DNA from: Novosphingobium sp. SG751A
Lineage (GTDB): Bacteria > Pseudomonadota > Alphaproteobacteria > Sphingomonadales > Sphingomonadaceae
Assembly (NCBI RefSeq): GCF_013149295.1
Contig: NZ_JABGCB010000013.1
Coordinates: forward strand, 1-64,000
Direction: 5' to 3'
Length of the DNA stretch: 64,000 nucleotides
Below, one piece after another: positions 1-7,355 of the stretch. A program made the translations under genes and the position numbers. The notes beneath the pieces are model-generated. The model was not told the DNA's origin and ran no database searches. It worked only from the letters and a program-made list of their open reading frames with translations. Within the stretch, counting starts at the first letter, position 1, and every line of letters starts with the position of its first letter.

Positions 1-91
1 TGAACCGGCACCTTCGTTCCGCGCCACGCTCCCTTGCGCCATTTATGATCGCCGCCCTGTTAGCGTAATCCGCGTGCTGTGAAATGCGCGC
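1..91. other. Unassigned left edge beyond the broken mmsB
   Basis: These bases lie directly downstream of the premature stop of the mmsB fragment. Reading on in the mmsB frame gives no residues resembling the rest of a 3-hydroxyisobutyrate dehydrogenase, so the missing two thirds of that gene are not here. No other gene is recognisable. It could be the end of an inserted element or a rearrangement junction, but nothing in 91 bases decides this. Confidence 0.4.
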
Positions 92-445
92 TTACGGAGC
101 ATCGACCATGCGATAGCCCCCCGCCTGCGCCCGAGCAGTGACTTCGCGCGCGCTGGCCACATCGATGGTCGAGCAATCGAGCAGCAGCGCACCCGCCGGA
201 GCATGGCCGATCACATCAGCGGCATAGACCGCTTTGACCACCGGGCCGTTGGTCAGCATGGTGATCACCATATCGACCCCCGCCACCGCATCGCGCGCGC
301 TGGCGAAAGTGGCGCAACCATTGCCCCCTGCCCGATCCAGCGCGCCTTGCGCCAGATCGAAAGCATGGACCTGATGGCCCGCCTTCACCAGATTGGCCGC
401 CATGCCGCCGCCCATATTGCCCAGACCGATGAAGGCGATTTTCAT
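92..445 (-). pseudogene. mmsB: 3-hydroxyisobutyrate dehydrogenase, 5' fragment
   Basis: 3-Hydroxyisobutyrate dehydrogenase oxidises 3-hydroxyisobutyrate to methylmalonate semialdehyde with NAD+ in valine breakdown. The N-terminal Rossmann motif GLGNMGGGMAANL (residues 7-19) and the LLLDCSTID segment are intact, and GGGAGAGG provides a ribosome binding site before the ATG. The frame stops after 117 residues, exactly at VDAP, where family members continue with a VSGG substrate-binding loop and reach about 295 residues. The catalytic lysine and the whole C-terminal helical domain are therefore missing. The sequence after the stop does not resume the family in any frame I could read. It is the last gene of the valine operon, 27 bases after the enoyl-CoA hydratase. 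I treat it as a remnant cut by a rearrangement or insertion; an assembly join is the alternative. Confidence 0.8.
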
Positions 446-472
446 GATGACCTCTCCCTTGTTTTTATAGTT

Positions 473-1255
473 TTATCGACCCTGCCATTGGGCGGCACGT
501 TTTTCGACAAAGGCCGCCATGCCCTCGGCCTTGTCCGCGCTGGCGGTCAGGATCTGGAACAGGCGGCGCTCGTGCAGCAGGCCCTGATCCAGCGTGGTTT
601 CAAAGGCGGCATTGACCATTTCCTTATTCGCGATGGCCGCCATACGGGGCATTTCGGCAATGGTCTGCGCGGTTTTCAGCGCATCTTCCAGCAGATCGGC
701 CAGCGGCACGATACGCGCGACCAGCCCCGCGCTCTCGGCCTCCGCCGCGCCCATCATCCGGCCCGTAAGGCACATTTCCATCGCCTTGGCCTTGCCCACC
801 GCGCGCGTCAGGCGCTGCGATCCGCCCATGCCGGGGGCCACGCCCAGCTTGATCTCGGGCTGGCCGAATTTGGCGGTATCAGCCGCCAGAATGAAATCGG
901 CCATCATCGCCAGTTCGCAGCCGCCGCCCAGCGCGAAGCCGTTGACCGCCGCGATCCACGGCTTGCGCGTGGCCTTGACCAGCTTGGCCTGCCAGTCGCC
1001 GAAGAAGTCCTGCAGGAAAAAGTCGGCGGCGGGCTTGTCGGCCATTTCCTTGATGTCGGCCCCGGCGGCAAAGGCCTTCTCGCCGCTGCCCGTCAGCACC
1101 GCGCAGCCCTGCGTCTCATCGGCCTCAAAGGCGGCAAAGGCGGCGACCAGTTCGGCGCAGACCTGCGAGTTGAGCGCATTGAGCGCCTTGGGCCGGTTGA
1201 GCGTGATGAGCGTGACCGCGCCCTTTTGTTCAACCAGGATCGTCTCAAAGCTCAT
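473..1255 (-). CDS. Enoyl-CoA hydratase/isomerase family protein
   Basis: A 260-residue crotonase-fold enzyme, the normal length for a short-chain enoyl-CoA hydratase. FAAGADIKEM is the oxyanion-hole segment, FALGGGCELAMMAD is the second CoA-binding and catalytic segment, and PEIKLGVAPGMGGSQRL carries the second catalytic glutamate region. In this operon it would hydrate methacrylyl-CoA to 3-hydroxyisobutyryl-CoA, although crotonases are broad in specificity. The start at 1255 is chosen because MSFETILVEQ aligns with the family start and its ATG overlaps the stop of the upstream hydrolase gene (ATGA), showing translational coupling. A longer frame upstream only reads through the end of that gene. 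Confidence 0.92.
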   Translation of the reverse strand: MSFETILVEQKGAVTLITLNRPKALNALNSQVCAELVAAFAAFEADETQGCAVLTGSGEKAFAAGADIKEMADKPAADFFLQDFFGDWQAKLVKATRKPWIAAVNGFALGGGCELAMMADFILAADTAKFGQPEIKLGVAPGMGGSQRLTRAVGKAKAMEMCLTGRMMGAAEAESAGLVARIVPLADLLEDALKTAQTIAEMPRMAAIANKEMVNAAFETTLDQGLLHERRLFQILTASADKAEGMAAFVEKRAAQWQGR

Positions 1256-2316
1256 AGCGGTTTCCATTCTTCCAACGCAGATAAGGGGGCGAAGATAGCG
1301 TCCAGCATGGCCTCGGTCACCTGCTCGGGGCGGGCCGGGCTCCATGCCGGGGCATTATCCTTGTCGACGATCACCGCGCGCACCCCTTCGGCAAAATCGG
1401 GCAGCATCAGCACGCGCGCGCCGATCCGGTATTCCATGGCCATATTGGCCGCGAAATCGGGCAGGGTCAGGCTGGTGGCGAGCTGGCGCAACGCAACCTT
1501 GCAGGTGGTCGGGCTTTTGGTGCCGATCATGGCCAGAGTGCGGGCGGCAAAATCGCCGCTATCCTCCTCCAGCGTGGCCAGAATGTCCTCCAGCCGGTCG
1601 CCGGCAAACAGGCGGGCAATGTCGGCGGCATGGTCGGCCAGCGCGGGCGCAGGCGGCATAATGCCCAGCGCATTGAGCACCGCCTCCGGTGCCTCGCCCG
1701 CGATGATCCGGGCCTTGGCCTCGGGCAGGCTCTCGGCGGGCGGGTAATGCGTGGCCAATCCCGCCCACACGCATTCCGCCCCATCCAGCCGCGCCCCCGT
1801 CAGCGCCAGATATTGCCCCAGCCGCCCAGCAAGCCGCGAGAGATACCACCCTCCGCCCACATCGGGAAACAGGCCGATCCCGCTCTCGGGGATGGCCAGC
1901 TTTGTATTCTGCGTCGCCACGCGGAAACGCGCGGGACCGCTGATGCCCACGCCGCCACCCATGGTGATGCCGTCCATGAAGGCCACCACCGGCTTGCGAT
2001 AGGCAAAGATCAGATGGTCGAGCTGATATTCCTCATAGAAAAACCGCCGACCGGCCTCGCCGCCATCGCTCATCGCCGATTGGCGCAGCAGGTTGATATC
2101 GCCCCCGGCGCAAAAGCCACGCGACAGTTTGGGGTCGCCCGCAGGGTCAACCGCATGGTCGATCATTACCGCGCCCACCAAAGGATCTTCGCGCCAGTTC
2201 AGCAGCGCAGCGCTCATCGCCCGCACCATATCCAGCGTCAGCGCATGGATCGCGCGCGGGCGGTTGAGCGAGAGCAGCCCCGCGTGACCATCAACCCTGA
2301 CGAGAACTTCGCTCAT
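1252..2316 (-). CDS. 3-hydroxyisobutyryl-CoA hydrolase
   Basis: A 354-residue crotonase-fold hydrolase that removes CoA from 3-hydroxyisobutyryl-CoA in valine catabolism, in the cytoplasm. Typical features are RGFCAGGDI (residues 66-74), the long insert ending in FFYEEYQLDHLI, MDGITMGGGVGIS, and the catalytic stretch IPESGIGLFPDVGGGWYLSR, which separates this hydrolase subgroup from ordinary hydratases. It overlaps its neighbours by four bases at both ends (ATGA with the dehydrogenase before it and with the hydratase after it), so it belongs to the same transcript. It appears intact, unlike the dehydrogenase before it. Confidence 0.93.
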   Translation of the reverse strand: MSEVLVRVDGHAGLLSLNRPRAIHALTLDMVRAMSAALLNWREDPLVGAVMIDHAVDPAGDPKLSRGFCAGGDINLLRQSAMSDGGEAGRRFFYEEYQLDHLIFAYRKPVVAFMDGITMGGGVGISGPARFRVATQNTKLAIPESGIGLFPDVGGGWYLSRLAGRLGQYLALTGARLDGAECVWAGLATHYPPAESLPEAKARIIAGEAPEAVLNALGIMPPAPALADHAADIARLFAGDRLEDILATLEEDSGDFAARTLAMIGTKSPTTCKVALRQLATSLTLPDFAANMAMEYRIGARVLMLPDFAEGVRAVIVDKDNAPAWSPARPEQVTEAMLDAIFAPLSALEEWKPL

Positions 2317-3269
2317 TTCAGAAGATCCCGCGCGATGATCAGGCGCATGATTTCATTGGTCCCTTCCAGAATGCGGTGCACACGCAGGTCGCGCCAGAAA
2401 CGCTCGATGGGATAGTCGCGCAAATAGCCGTAGCCGCCAAACATCTGCAGGGCGCGGTCCACCACGCTCGACCCCGTATCGGTGGCGAAACGCTTGGCCA
2501 TGGCGGCAAAGGCTGTCTTGTCGGGCGCACCCGCGCTCACCTTGGCCGCAGCGGTGTAGAGCAACGCACGCGCCGCCTCCAGTTCGGTGGCCATGTCGGC
2601 CAGCACGAATTGCGTGTTCTGGAAATCAGCGATCGCCTTGCCGAATTGCTTGCGGTCTTTGGTATATTGCACCGCCTCGTCGATGCAGCGCTGCGCCCCG
2701 CCCAGCGAGGCGGCGCCGATATTGACCCGCCCACCGTCGATCCCAGCCATGGCGATTTTGAACCCATCCCCTTCCTCGCCCAGCCGGTTTTCCACCGGCA
2801 CGCGCACATCCTCAAGGATCACCTGCGCTGTGGGCGAGGCGTTCCAGCCCAGCTTGCGCTCGGGCGTGCCAAAGGAGAGGCCCGGCTCGGTCAGGCAATA
2901 GGAGGCCAGTTTGTTCATTCCCACCAGTTCGGGCAGGTATCGGGCCCGAAGCGCATCGTTGCCGAAACGGTCGATCATCCATGCTGCCATATTGTGGATC
3001 GAGACGAAAGCCGCCGTGGCGGGGCAACCATAGGCCAGCGCCTCGATCACCAGCGCAGCCTCCAACCGCCCCAGCCCGATGCCCCTGCTCTCCTCACGGA
3101 CATAGATCGCGCCAAAACCCATTTCGCCTGCCGCGCTCATGACTTCGCGGGGGAAATGGTGCTCCTCGTCCCACCGGGCGGCGTTGGGCGTGATCGCGGA
3201 GGCCGTGAACCGGGCGGCGGCGGCCTGTATCGAGAGTTGATCCTCGTTGAGCGCAAAGGCGTCGGTCAT
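2313..3269 (-). CDS. Acyl-CoA dehydrogenase (isobutyryl-CoA type) with internal deletion
   Basis: By position and sequence this is the isobutyryl-CoA dehydrogenase of the valine operon, a flavoprotein that oxidises isobutyryl-CoA to methacrylyl-CoA. The product is 318 residues; family members are about 380. The N-terminal helical domain reads normally to KLASYCLTEPG (residue 130) and then jumps straight to LSFGTPERKLGW. The expected stretch with the SGSD motif, the FISGG/FITNG-like strand and most of the first half of the central beta domain, about 60 residues, is absent without loss of frame. The C-terminal domain is complete, with RKQFGKAIADFQ, FGGYGYLRDYP and the catalytic glutamate in LEGTNEIMR. 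The missing part contributes to FAD and acyl-CoA binding, so activity is doubtful. It could be a decaying gene, a lab or assembly deletion, or an unusual short form. Confidence 0.88.
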   Translation of the reverse strand: MTDAFALNEDQLSIQAAAARFTASAITPNAARWDEEHHFPREVMSAAGEMGFGAIYVREESRGIGLGRLEAALVIEALAYGCPATAAFVSIHNMAAWMIDRFGNDALRARYLPELVGMNKLASYCLTEPGLSFGTPERKLGWNASPTAQVILEDVRVPVENRLGEEGDGFKIAMAGIDGGRVNIGAASLGGAQRCIDEAVQYTKDRKQFGKAIADFQNTQFVLADMATELEAARALLYTAAAKVSAGAPDKTAFAAMAKRFATDTGSSVVDRALQMFGGYGYLRDYPIERFWRDLRVHRILEGTNEIMRLIIARDLLK

Positions 3270-3287
3270 GGCATCCTATGTCCTGTT

Positions 3288-4784
3288 TCAGCCCATGGTG
3301 GGAATGATAAATGCATTCCCACCCTCGGGCGTGCTGTCGGGCCAACGCGCAGTGATGGTCTTGATTTTGTTCCAGAACTTGACGCCCTCCATGCCATGCT
3401 GGTTGGTGTCGCCAAAGGCGCTGCGTTTCCACCCGCCAAATGTGTGATATGCCACCGGCACCGGGATCGGCACATTGATACCCACCATGCCCACATTCAC
3501 CCGCGCGGCAAACTCGCGCGCGGCATGGCCGTTGCGGGTGAAGATCGCCACACCATTGCCATATTGATGGCGGCTGGGCAGCGCGAGGGCGATTTCGAAA
3601 TCAGGCGCGCGCACGATCTGCAGCACCGGGCCGAAGATCTCGTTGTGATAGCTGGTCATGTCGGGCGTGACATGGTCGATCAGCGTGGGGCCGACATAGA
3701 AACCGCCCTCCAGCCCCTGCGGCGTGAAATCGCGGCCATCGACCAGGATCTGCCCGCCCTCGCTCTCGCAGGTGGCGATCCATTCCTCGATACGCGCCTT
3801 GTGCTGGGCGGTGACCACCGGGCCGTAATGGGCAGAGGGATCAAGGCTGGCCCCCACGTTGAGCGCGGCGATTTCGGGCAGCAGTTTCTCAATCAGCCTT
3901 TCCGCCGTACCCTCGCCCACCGGCACCACCACGGGCAGCGCCATGCAGCGTTCGCCCGCCGAGCCAAAGGCCGCGCCCACCAGATCGCCCACCGCCCGGT
4001 CGATGTCGGCATCGGGCATGATGATGCCATGGTTCTTGGCCCCGCCCATCGCCTGCACGCGCTTGCCATTGGCCGCGCCGCGTTGATAGACATAATTGGC
4101 GATGTCGGACGATCCGACGAAACTGATCGCGCCGATGGCGGGGTGGTCGAGGATCGCGTCCACCATCTCCTTGTCGCCATGGACGCATTGCAGGATGCCC
4201 TCGGGTGCGCCGGCCTCCAGCATCAGTTCGCACAGGCGCACCGGCACCGAAGGATCGCGCTCGGAAGGCTTCAGGATGAAGGCATTGCCGCAGGCGATGG
4301 CAACGCCAAACATCCACATCGGGATCATGCCGGGAAAGTTGAAAGGCGTGATCCCCGCGCCAATGCCGATGGGCTGGCGCATCGAATAGACATCGATGCC
4401 CGGTCCGGCGCCATTGGTATATTCATCCTTCAGCACATGGGGGATGCCGCAGGCAAATTCCACCACTTCCAGCCCGCGCTGAATGTCGCCCTTGGCATCG
4501 GCCACCACCTTGCCATGCTCGCTGGCCAGCAATTCGGCCAGTTCCTGCATATCGGCTTCGACAAGGCGTTTGAATTCGAACATCACGCGGGCGCGGCGCT
4601 GGGGATTGGCGGCGGCCCATGGACCTTGCGCGGCCTGCGCGGCGGCCACGGCGCGGTCGAGCAAAGCCGCATCGCCCAGCGCCACCTCGGCCTGAACCGT
4701 CCCGTTCGACGGATTGAAAACCGGAGCCTTGCGCGCCGGGGCCCCGCCCGAGCCGCCAACGATCAGATGGTCGATGAAGCGCAT
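3288..4784 (-). CDS. mmsA: Methylmalonate-semialdehyde dehydrogenase (CoA-acylating)
   Basis: A 498-residue aldehyde dehydrogenase that converts methylmalonate semialdehyde, NAD+ and CoA to propionyl-CoA, CO2 and NADH, the last step of valine catabolism. GITPFNFPGMIPMWM, LKPSERDPSVP and SFVGSSDIA are characteristic, and the catalytic cysteine sits in GERCMALPVV. C-terminal FTRNGHAAREF and GINVPIPVPVAYHTFGGWKRS also match the family. The start at 4784 is preferred over an upstream in-frame ATG because MRFIDHLIVGG matches the family N-terminus and GGAAGGA lies just upstream. It is the first gene of the operon and is divergent from the LysR gene at 4855, with a 70-base shared promoter region. 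Confidence 0.95.
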   Translation of the reverse strand: MRFIDHLIVGGSGGAPARKAPVFNPSNGTVQAEVALGDAALLDRAVAAAQAAQGPWAAANPQRRARVMFEFKRLVEADMQELAELLASEHGKVVADAKGDIQRGLEVVEFACGIPHVLKDEYTNGAGPGIDVYSMRQPIGIGAGITPFNFPGMIPMWMFGVAIACGNAFILKPSERDPSVPVRLCELMLEAGAPEGILQCVHGDKEMVDAILDHPAIGAISFVGSSDIANYVYQRGAANGKRVQAMGGAKNHGIIMPDADIDRAVGDLVGAAFGSAGERCMALPVVVPVGEGTAERLIEKLLPEIAALNVGASLDPSAHYGPVVTAQHKARIEEWIATCESEGGQILVDGRDFTPQGLEGGFYVGPTLIDHVTPDMTSYHNEIFGPVLQIVRAPDFEIALALPSRHQYGNGVAIFTRNGHAAREFAARVNVGMVGINVPIPVPVAYHTFGGWKRSAFGDTNQHGMEGVKFWNKIKTITARWPDSTPEGGNAFIIPTMG

Positions 4785-4854
4785 TTTTGCATCCTTCCGG
4801 TTTCCTCGTTGCCCCCTGTCGTATTGACCCAAAAATTACTGGCAACAGACATTA

Positions 4855-5631
4855 ATGCCCGTTAGACCTGCAAATACGCAGGCAACCGACTGGAACGATT
4901 TTCAGGCCTTTCTGGCCGTGGCGCGCACGGGCCAACTGGCGCGGGCCGGACGCATGATGGGCATGGCCAGCAGCGAGCTGGAGAGCGCCAACTCGCCCTC
5001 CGGCCCCACCGGCAGCGTGCGGATCAGCGTATCGGAAGGTTTTGGCAGCTGGATCGTGGCGCGGCATCTGGGGGGCTTTGCCGCGCGCTATCCCGGGCTG
5101 ACGGTCGATCTGGTCGCATCGAGCGGCTTTCTCAGCCCATCGCGGCGCGAGGCCGATATTGCCGTGCTGCTCTCGCGCCCGAAGACGGGGCCGCTCATCG
5201 CGCGCAAACTGTCCAATTATGCGCTGCGCCTCTATGCCAGCCCGGTCTATCTGGCGGGGCGCAAGCCCATTCTGGCCCCCTCCGATCTGCGGCAGGGACA
5301 TCAGTTGGTCGGCTATGTGCCCGAACTGATCTATGCGCCCGAACTCAATTATCTGGGCGATATTGACGCCAGCCTGGCCCCCACCCTGCGCTCGACCTCA
5401 ATTCTGGCCCAGCACAGCATGTTGGCATCCCATGCCGGGGTCGGCGTCCTGCCCTGTTTCATCGGCGATGCCGACCCCACGCTGGTTCCCGTCCTGCCCG
5501 GCCACAGCATCACCCGCAGTTTCTGGCTGGTGACGCATAAGGATACGCACGGGCTGCAACGCATCCGCGTCACCATGGACTGGCTCAGCGAGATTGTGAA
5601 GCTGGATGCGCGGCTGTTTTCCGGGGTCTAA
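4855..5631 (+). CDS. LysR-family regulator lacking most of its DNA-binding domain
   Basis: A LysR-type protein of 258 residues; relatives that sit divergent from valine operons are close to 295-300. The N-terminus DWNDFQAFLAVARTGQLARAGRMMG (given here only as residues 12-36) is the first helix and the start of the helix-turn-helix. The sequence then jumps to MASSELESANSP, which is the linker that precedes the effector domain. The recognition helix, wing and most of the dimer helix, roughly 40-50 residues, are missing in frame. The effector domain from SGPTGSVRISVSEGFGSW to the end looks complete. The protein can hardly bind DNA as a normal LysR dimer, so control of the mmsA operon may be lost or altered. 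The deletion parallels that in the acyl-CoA dehydrogenase two genes away. Confidence 0.85.
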   Translation: MPVRPANTQATDWNDFQAFLAVARTGQLARAGRMMGMASSELESANSPSGPTGSVRISVSEGFGSWIVARHLGGFAARYPGLTVDLVASSGFLSPSRREADIAVLLSRPKTGPLIARKLSNYALRLYASPVYLAGRKPILAPSDLRQGHQLVGYVPELIYAPELNYLGDIDASLAPTLRSTSILAQHSMLASHAGVGVLPCFIGDADPTLVPVLPGHSITRSFWLVTHKDTHGLQRIRVTMDWLSEIVKLDARLFSGV

Positions 5632-5716
5632 TCGCCGCGCCAATCTGCCCCATAGCGGTGACGGACGGCGATTTGGGATGTAGCGACCAGCAGGCACCAC
5701 AGGTGACGCAGCGCGC

Positions 5717-6337
5717 TCATGCCGCCCTCCTCCCGACCAGAGTGACCGCCAGCGTCAGCATCGTGACGCCCACGATGCCGTCCAGCACCCGCCATGCCGC
5801 CGGGCGGGCAAACACAGGCGTCAGAATACGCGCGCCATAACCAAGGCCGACGAACCAGAGGATGCTGGCGCAAGCTGCACCAGCCACAAACACCGGGCGC
5901 AAAGCGGGCGCATGGGCCGATCCGGCCGCCCCCATCAACAGCACTGTGTCGAGATAGACATGCGGATTGAGAAAGGTGAAAGCCGCCGTCGTCGCCAGCG
6001 CTCGGCCCAGCGAAACGCCTCCTTGCACGGTCACGGCCATGGCCTCCGGCGCCATCATCCGGGCAAAGGCCCGCAGCGCATACCAGCCCAAAAACAGCGC
6101 CCCGCCGATGGTCAGCCCCATGGTCAATTGCGGCATGGCGCCCAGCAAGGCCCCCACCCCGCCCACGCCCGCCGCGATCAGCAGCGCATCTGCGCCTGCG
6201 CAAAACAGCACGATCGGCCCGATATGCTCGCGCTTCAGCCCTTGTCGCAGGACGAAGAGGTTTTGCGCGCCAATCGCCATGATGAGCGCCGCCGACATGG
6301 CAAATCCGGTGAGGAAGGTGGGGAGGATGTTTGTCAT
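5717..6337 (-). CDS. LysE/ArgO family amino-acid exporter
   Basis: A 206-residue inner-membrane exporter with about six hydrophobic segments. The first contains GFAMSAALIMAIGAQNLFVLRQGLKREHI (residues 11 onward), the hallmark of the LysE/ArgO group that exports arginine or lysine. TFLNPHVYLDTVLLMG is the second conserved segment. It is transcribed divergently from an ArgP/LysG-like regulator, which is the classic arrangement for basic amino-acid export, so arginine, lysine or a toxic analogue is the likely substrate. The 85 bases between its stop and the LysR gene at 5631 hold no gene. Confidence 0.92.
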   Translation of the reverse strand: MTNILPTFLTGFAMSAALIMAIGAQNLFVLRQGLKREHIGPIVLFCAGADALLIAAGVGGVGALLGAMPQLTMGLTIGGALFLGWYALRAFARMMAPEAMAVTVQGGVSLGRALATTAAFTFLNPHVYLDTVLLMGAAGSAHAPALRPVFVAGAACASILWFVGLGYGARILTPVFARPAAWRVLDGIVGVTMLTLAVTLVGRRAA

Positions 6338-6366
6338 GTGGGCGCTATGACGCGGCGGATTGATTC

Positions 6367-6409
6367 AGCAAAACTTGTTCTGCTAATCTTGATGAAGTAA
6401 AACTTCATC
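6367..6409. promoter_or_regulatory. Nested palindromes in the exporter/ArgP-like divergent promoter
   Basis: Two inverted repeats lie between the divergent genes. AGCAAAAC at 6367-6374 and GTTCTGCT at 6377-6384 match at 7 of 8 positions around a TT centre and contain a T-N11-A LysR box. GATGAAGT at 6391-6398 and ACTTCATC at 6402-6409 are perfect 8-base arms around AAA, ending directly at the regulator's ATG. The first suits activation of the exporter; the second could give autoregulation or an mRNA hairpin over the start. Confidence 0.6.
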
Positions 6410-7294
6410 ATGCTTGATTATCCCGCCCTTGCCGCTGTCGCCTGCGTTGCCCGCGAAGGCAGTTTCGAACGCGCCGCCGAGCGGCTGGGCATTACCCCAT
6501 CGGCCGTCTCGCAAAGGGTCCGCGCGCTGGAGGAACGGCTGGGCAGCATCCTGATCGTGCGGGGTCAGCCTTGCGTGGCGACCGAGTTGGGCCATCGCCT
6601 GTGCGCCCATGTCGATCAGGTGCAATTGCTGGAGGCCGAACTGGCCCCCGCGCTGGCTCTGCCCATGGACGCGCCCGTCACGCTGCGCATCGCGGTCAAT
6701 TCCGACAGTATAGCTACTTGGTTTCCGCAGGCCGCCGCCGATTTCGCCCGCGCCACCGGCTATCTGCTCGACTTCATGATCGAGGATGAGGAAGTCACCG
6801 CCAACCGCCTCCGCTCGGGCGAGGTGCTGGCCGCGGTTTCGGCAGATCCGGGCACGGTGCAGGGCTGCAAGACGGTGGAACTGGGCAGTCTTGAATATCA
6901 GGCCTGTTGCAGCCCCGATTTCGCCGCGCGCCATTTCCCCGACGGCGTGACCGAGGAAAGCCTGTCGCGCGCGCCATGCCTGCGTTTTGAGCGGCGCGAC
7001 GGGTTGCAGGCGCGATGGGCGCGCGAAAGCCATGGTCTGGCGCTGAACGGGCCGATGCATTGGGTGCCCTCAACCTATGGCTTTCTCAATTTCGCGCTGG
7101 CGGGCATGGCATGGGGAATGCACCCGGCGATGATCTCGCGCCCGCTGGTGGAACAGGGCCTGCTGGTCGAACTGACGCCCAACACGCCGCTTCGGGTCAA
7201 GCTCTACTGGACCGTGACACGCCTTCATGCCTCCGCGCTCAAGACCTTGACCGATGCGGTGCGGCGGGGGGCGGCGGAGAAATTGCTGCAATAG
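6410..7294 (+). CDS. LysR-family regulator, ArgP/LysG-like
   Basis: A 294-residue LysR regulator whose N-terminus (LDYPALAAVACVAREGSFERAAERLG) and ITPSAVSQRVRALEERLGSILIVRGQP segment are the signature of the ArgP/LysG group, which senses basic amino acids and activates LysE/ArgO exporters. RGQP is a group-specific feature after the winged helix. The effector domain fills the remaining length and appears intact. Position opposite the exporter gene, separated by 72 bases with palindromes, supports control of that gene. I infer arginine/lysine sensing from family and context only. Confidence 0.9.
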   Translation: MLDYPALAAVACVAREGSFERAAERLGITPSAVSQRVRALEERLGSILIVRGQPCVATELGHRLCAHVDQVQLLEAELAPALALPMDAPVTLRIAVNSDSIATWFPQAAADFARATGYLLDFMIEDEEVTANRLRSGEVLAAVSADPGTVQGCKTVELGSLEYQACCSPDFAARHFPDGVTEESLSRAPCLRFERRDGLQARWARESHGLALNGPMHWVPSTYGFLNFALAGMAWGMHPAMISRPLVEQGLLVELTPNTPLRVKLYWTVTRLHASALKTLTDAVRRGAAEKLLQ

Positions 7295-7301
7295 AGGGGT
7301 C

Positions 7302-7347
7302 TTGACAGGCGGCATAATTCCATATCATGTTATATAACGCGATATGG
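7302..7347. promoter_or_regulatory. Promoter with 28-bp near-perfect palindrome before the MarR-GNAT gene
   Basis: TTGACA at 7302-7307 is a consensus -35 hexamer, with TATCAT 15 bases further as a possible -10. Bases 7320-7347 form a palindrome centred at 7333.5: outer arms CCATATC and GATATGG, inner core TTATATAA flanked by G and C, 24 of 28 positions paired. It covers the likely -10 and reaches the start codon region, as expected for a MarR autorepressor site. Confidence 0.75.
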
Positions 7348-7355
7348 AGAATGCG

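Noticed and set aside
4808..4846. GTTGCC and GGCAAC arms in the mmsA/LysR gap as an operator
   Set aside because: Arms are 27 bases apart, far wider than the GTTGC-N7-GCAAC boxes elsewhere, and six-base arms at that distance are not significant.
2376..4865. Very long open frame on the + strand (over 800 codons) opposite the valine operon
   Set aside because: It is antisense to well-identified genes, rich in His, Arg and Gln as expected from the reverse of GC-rich coding DNA, and has no domain.
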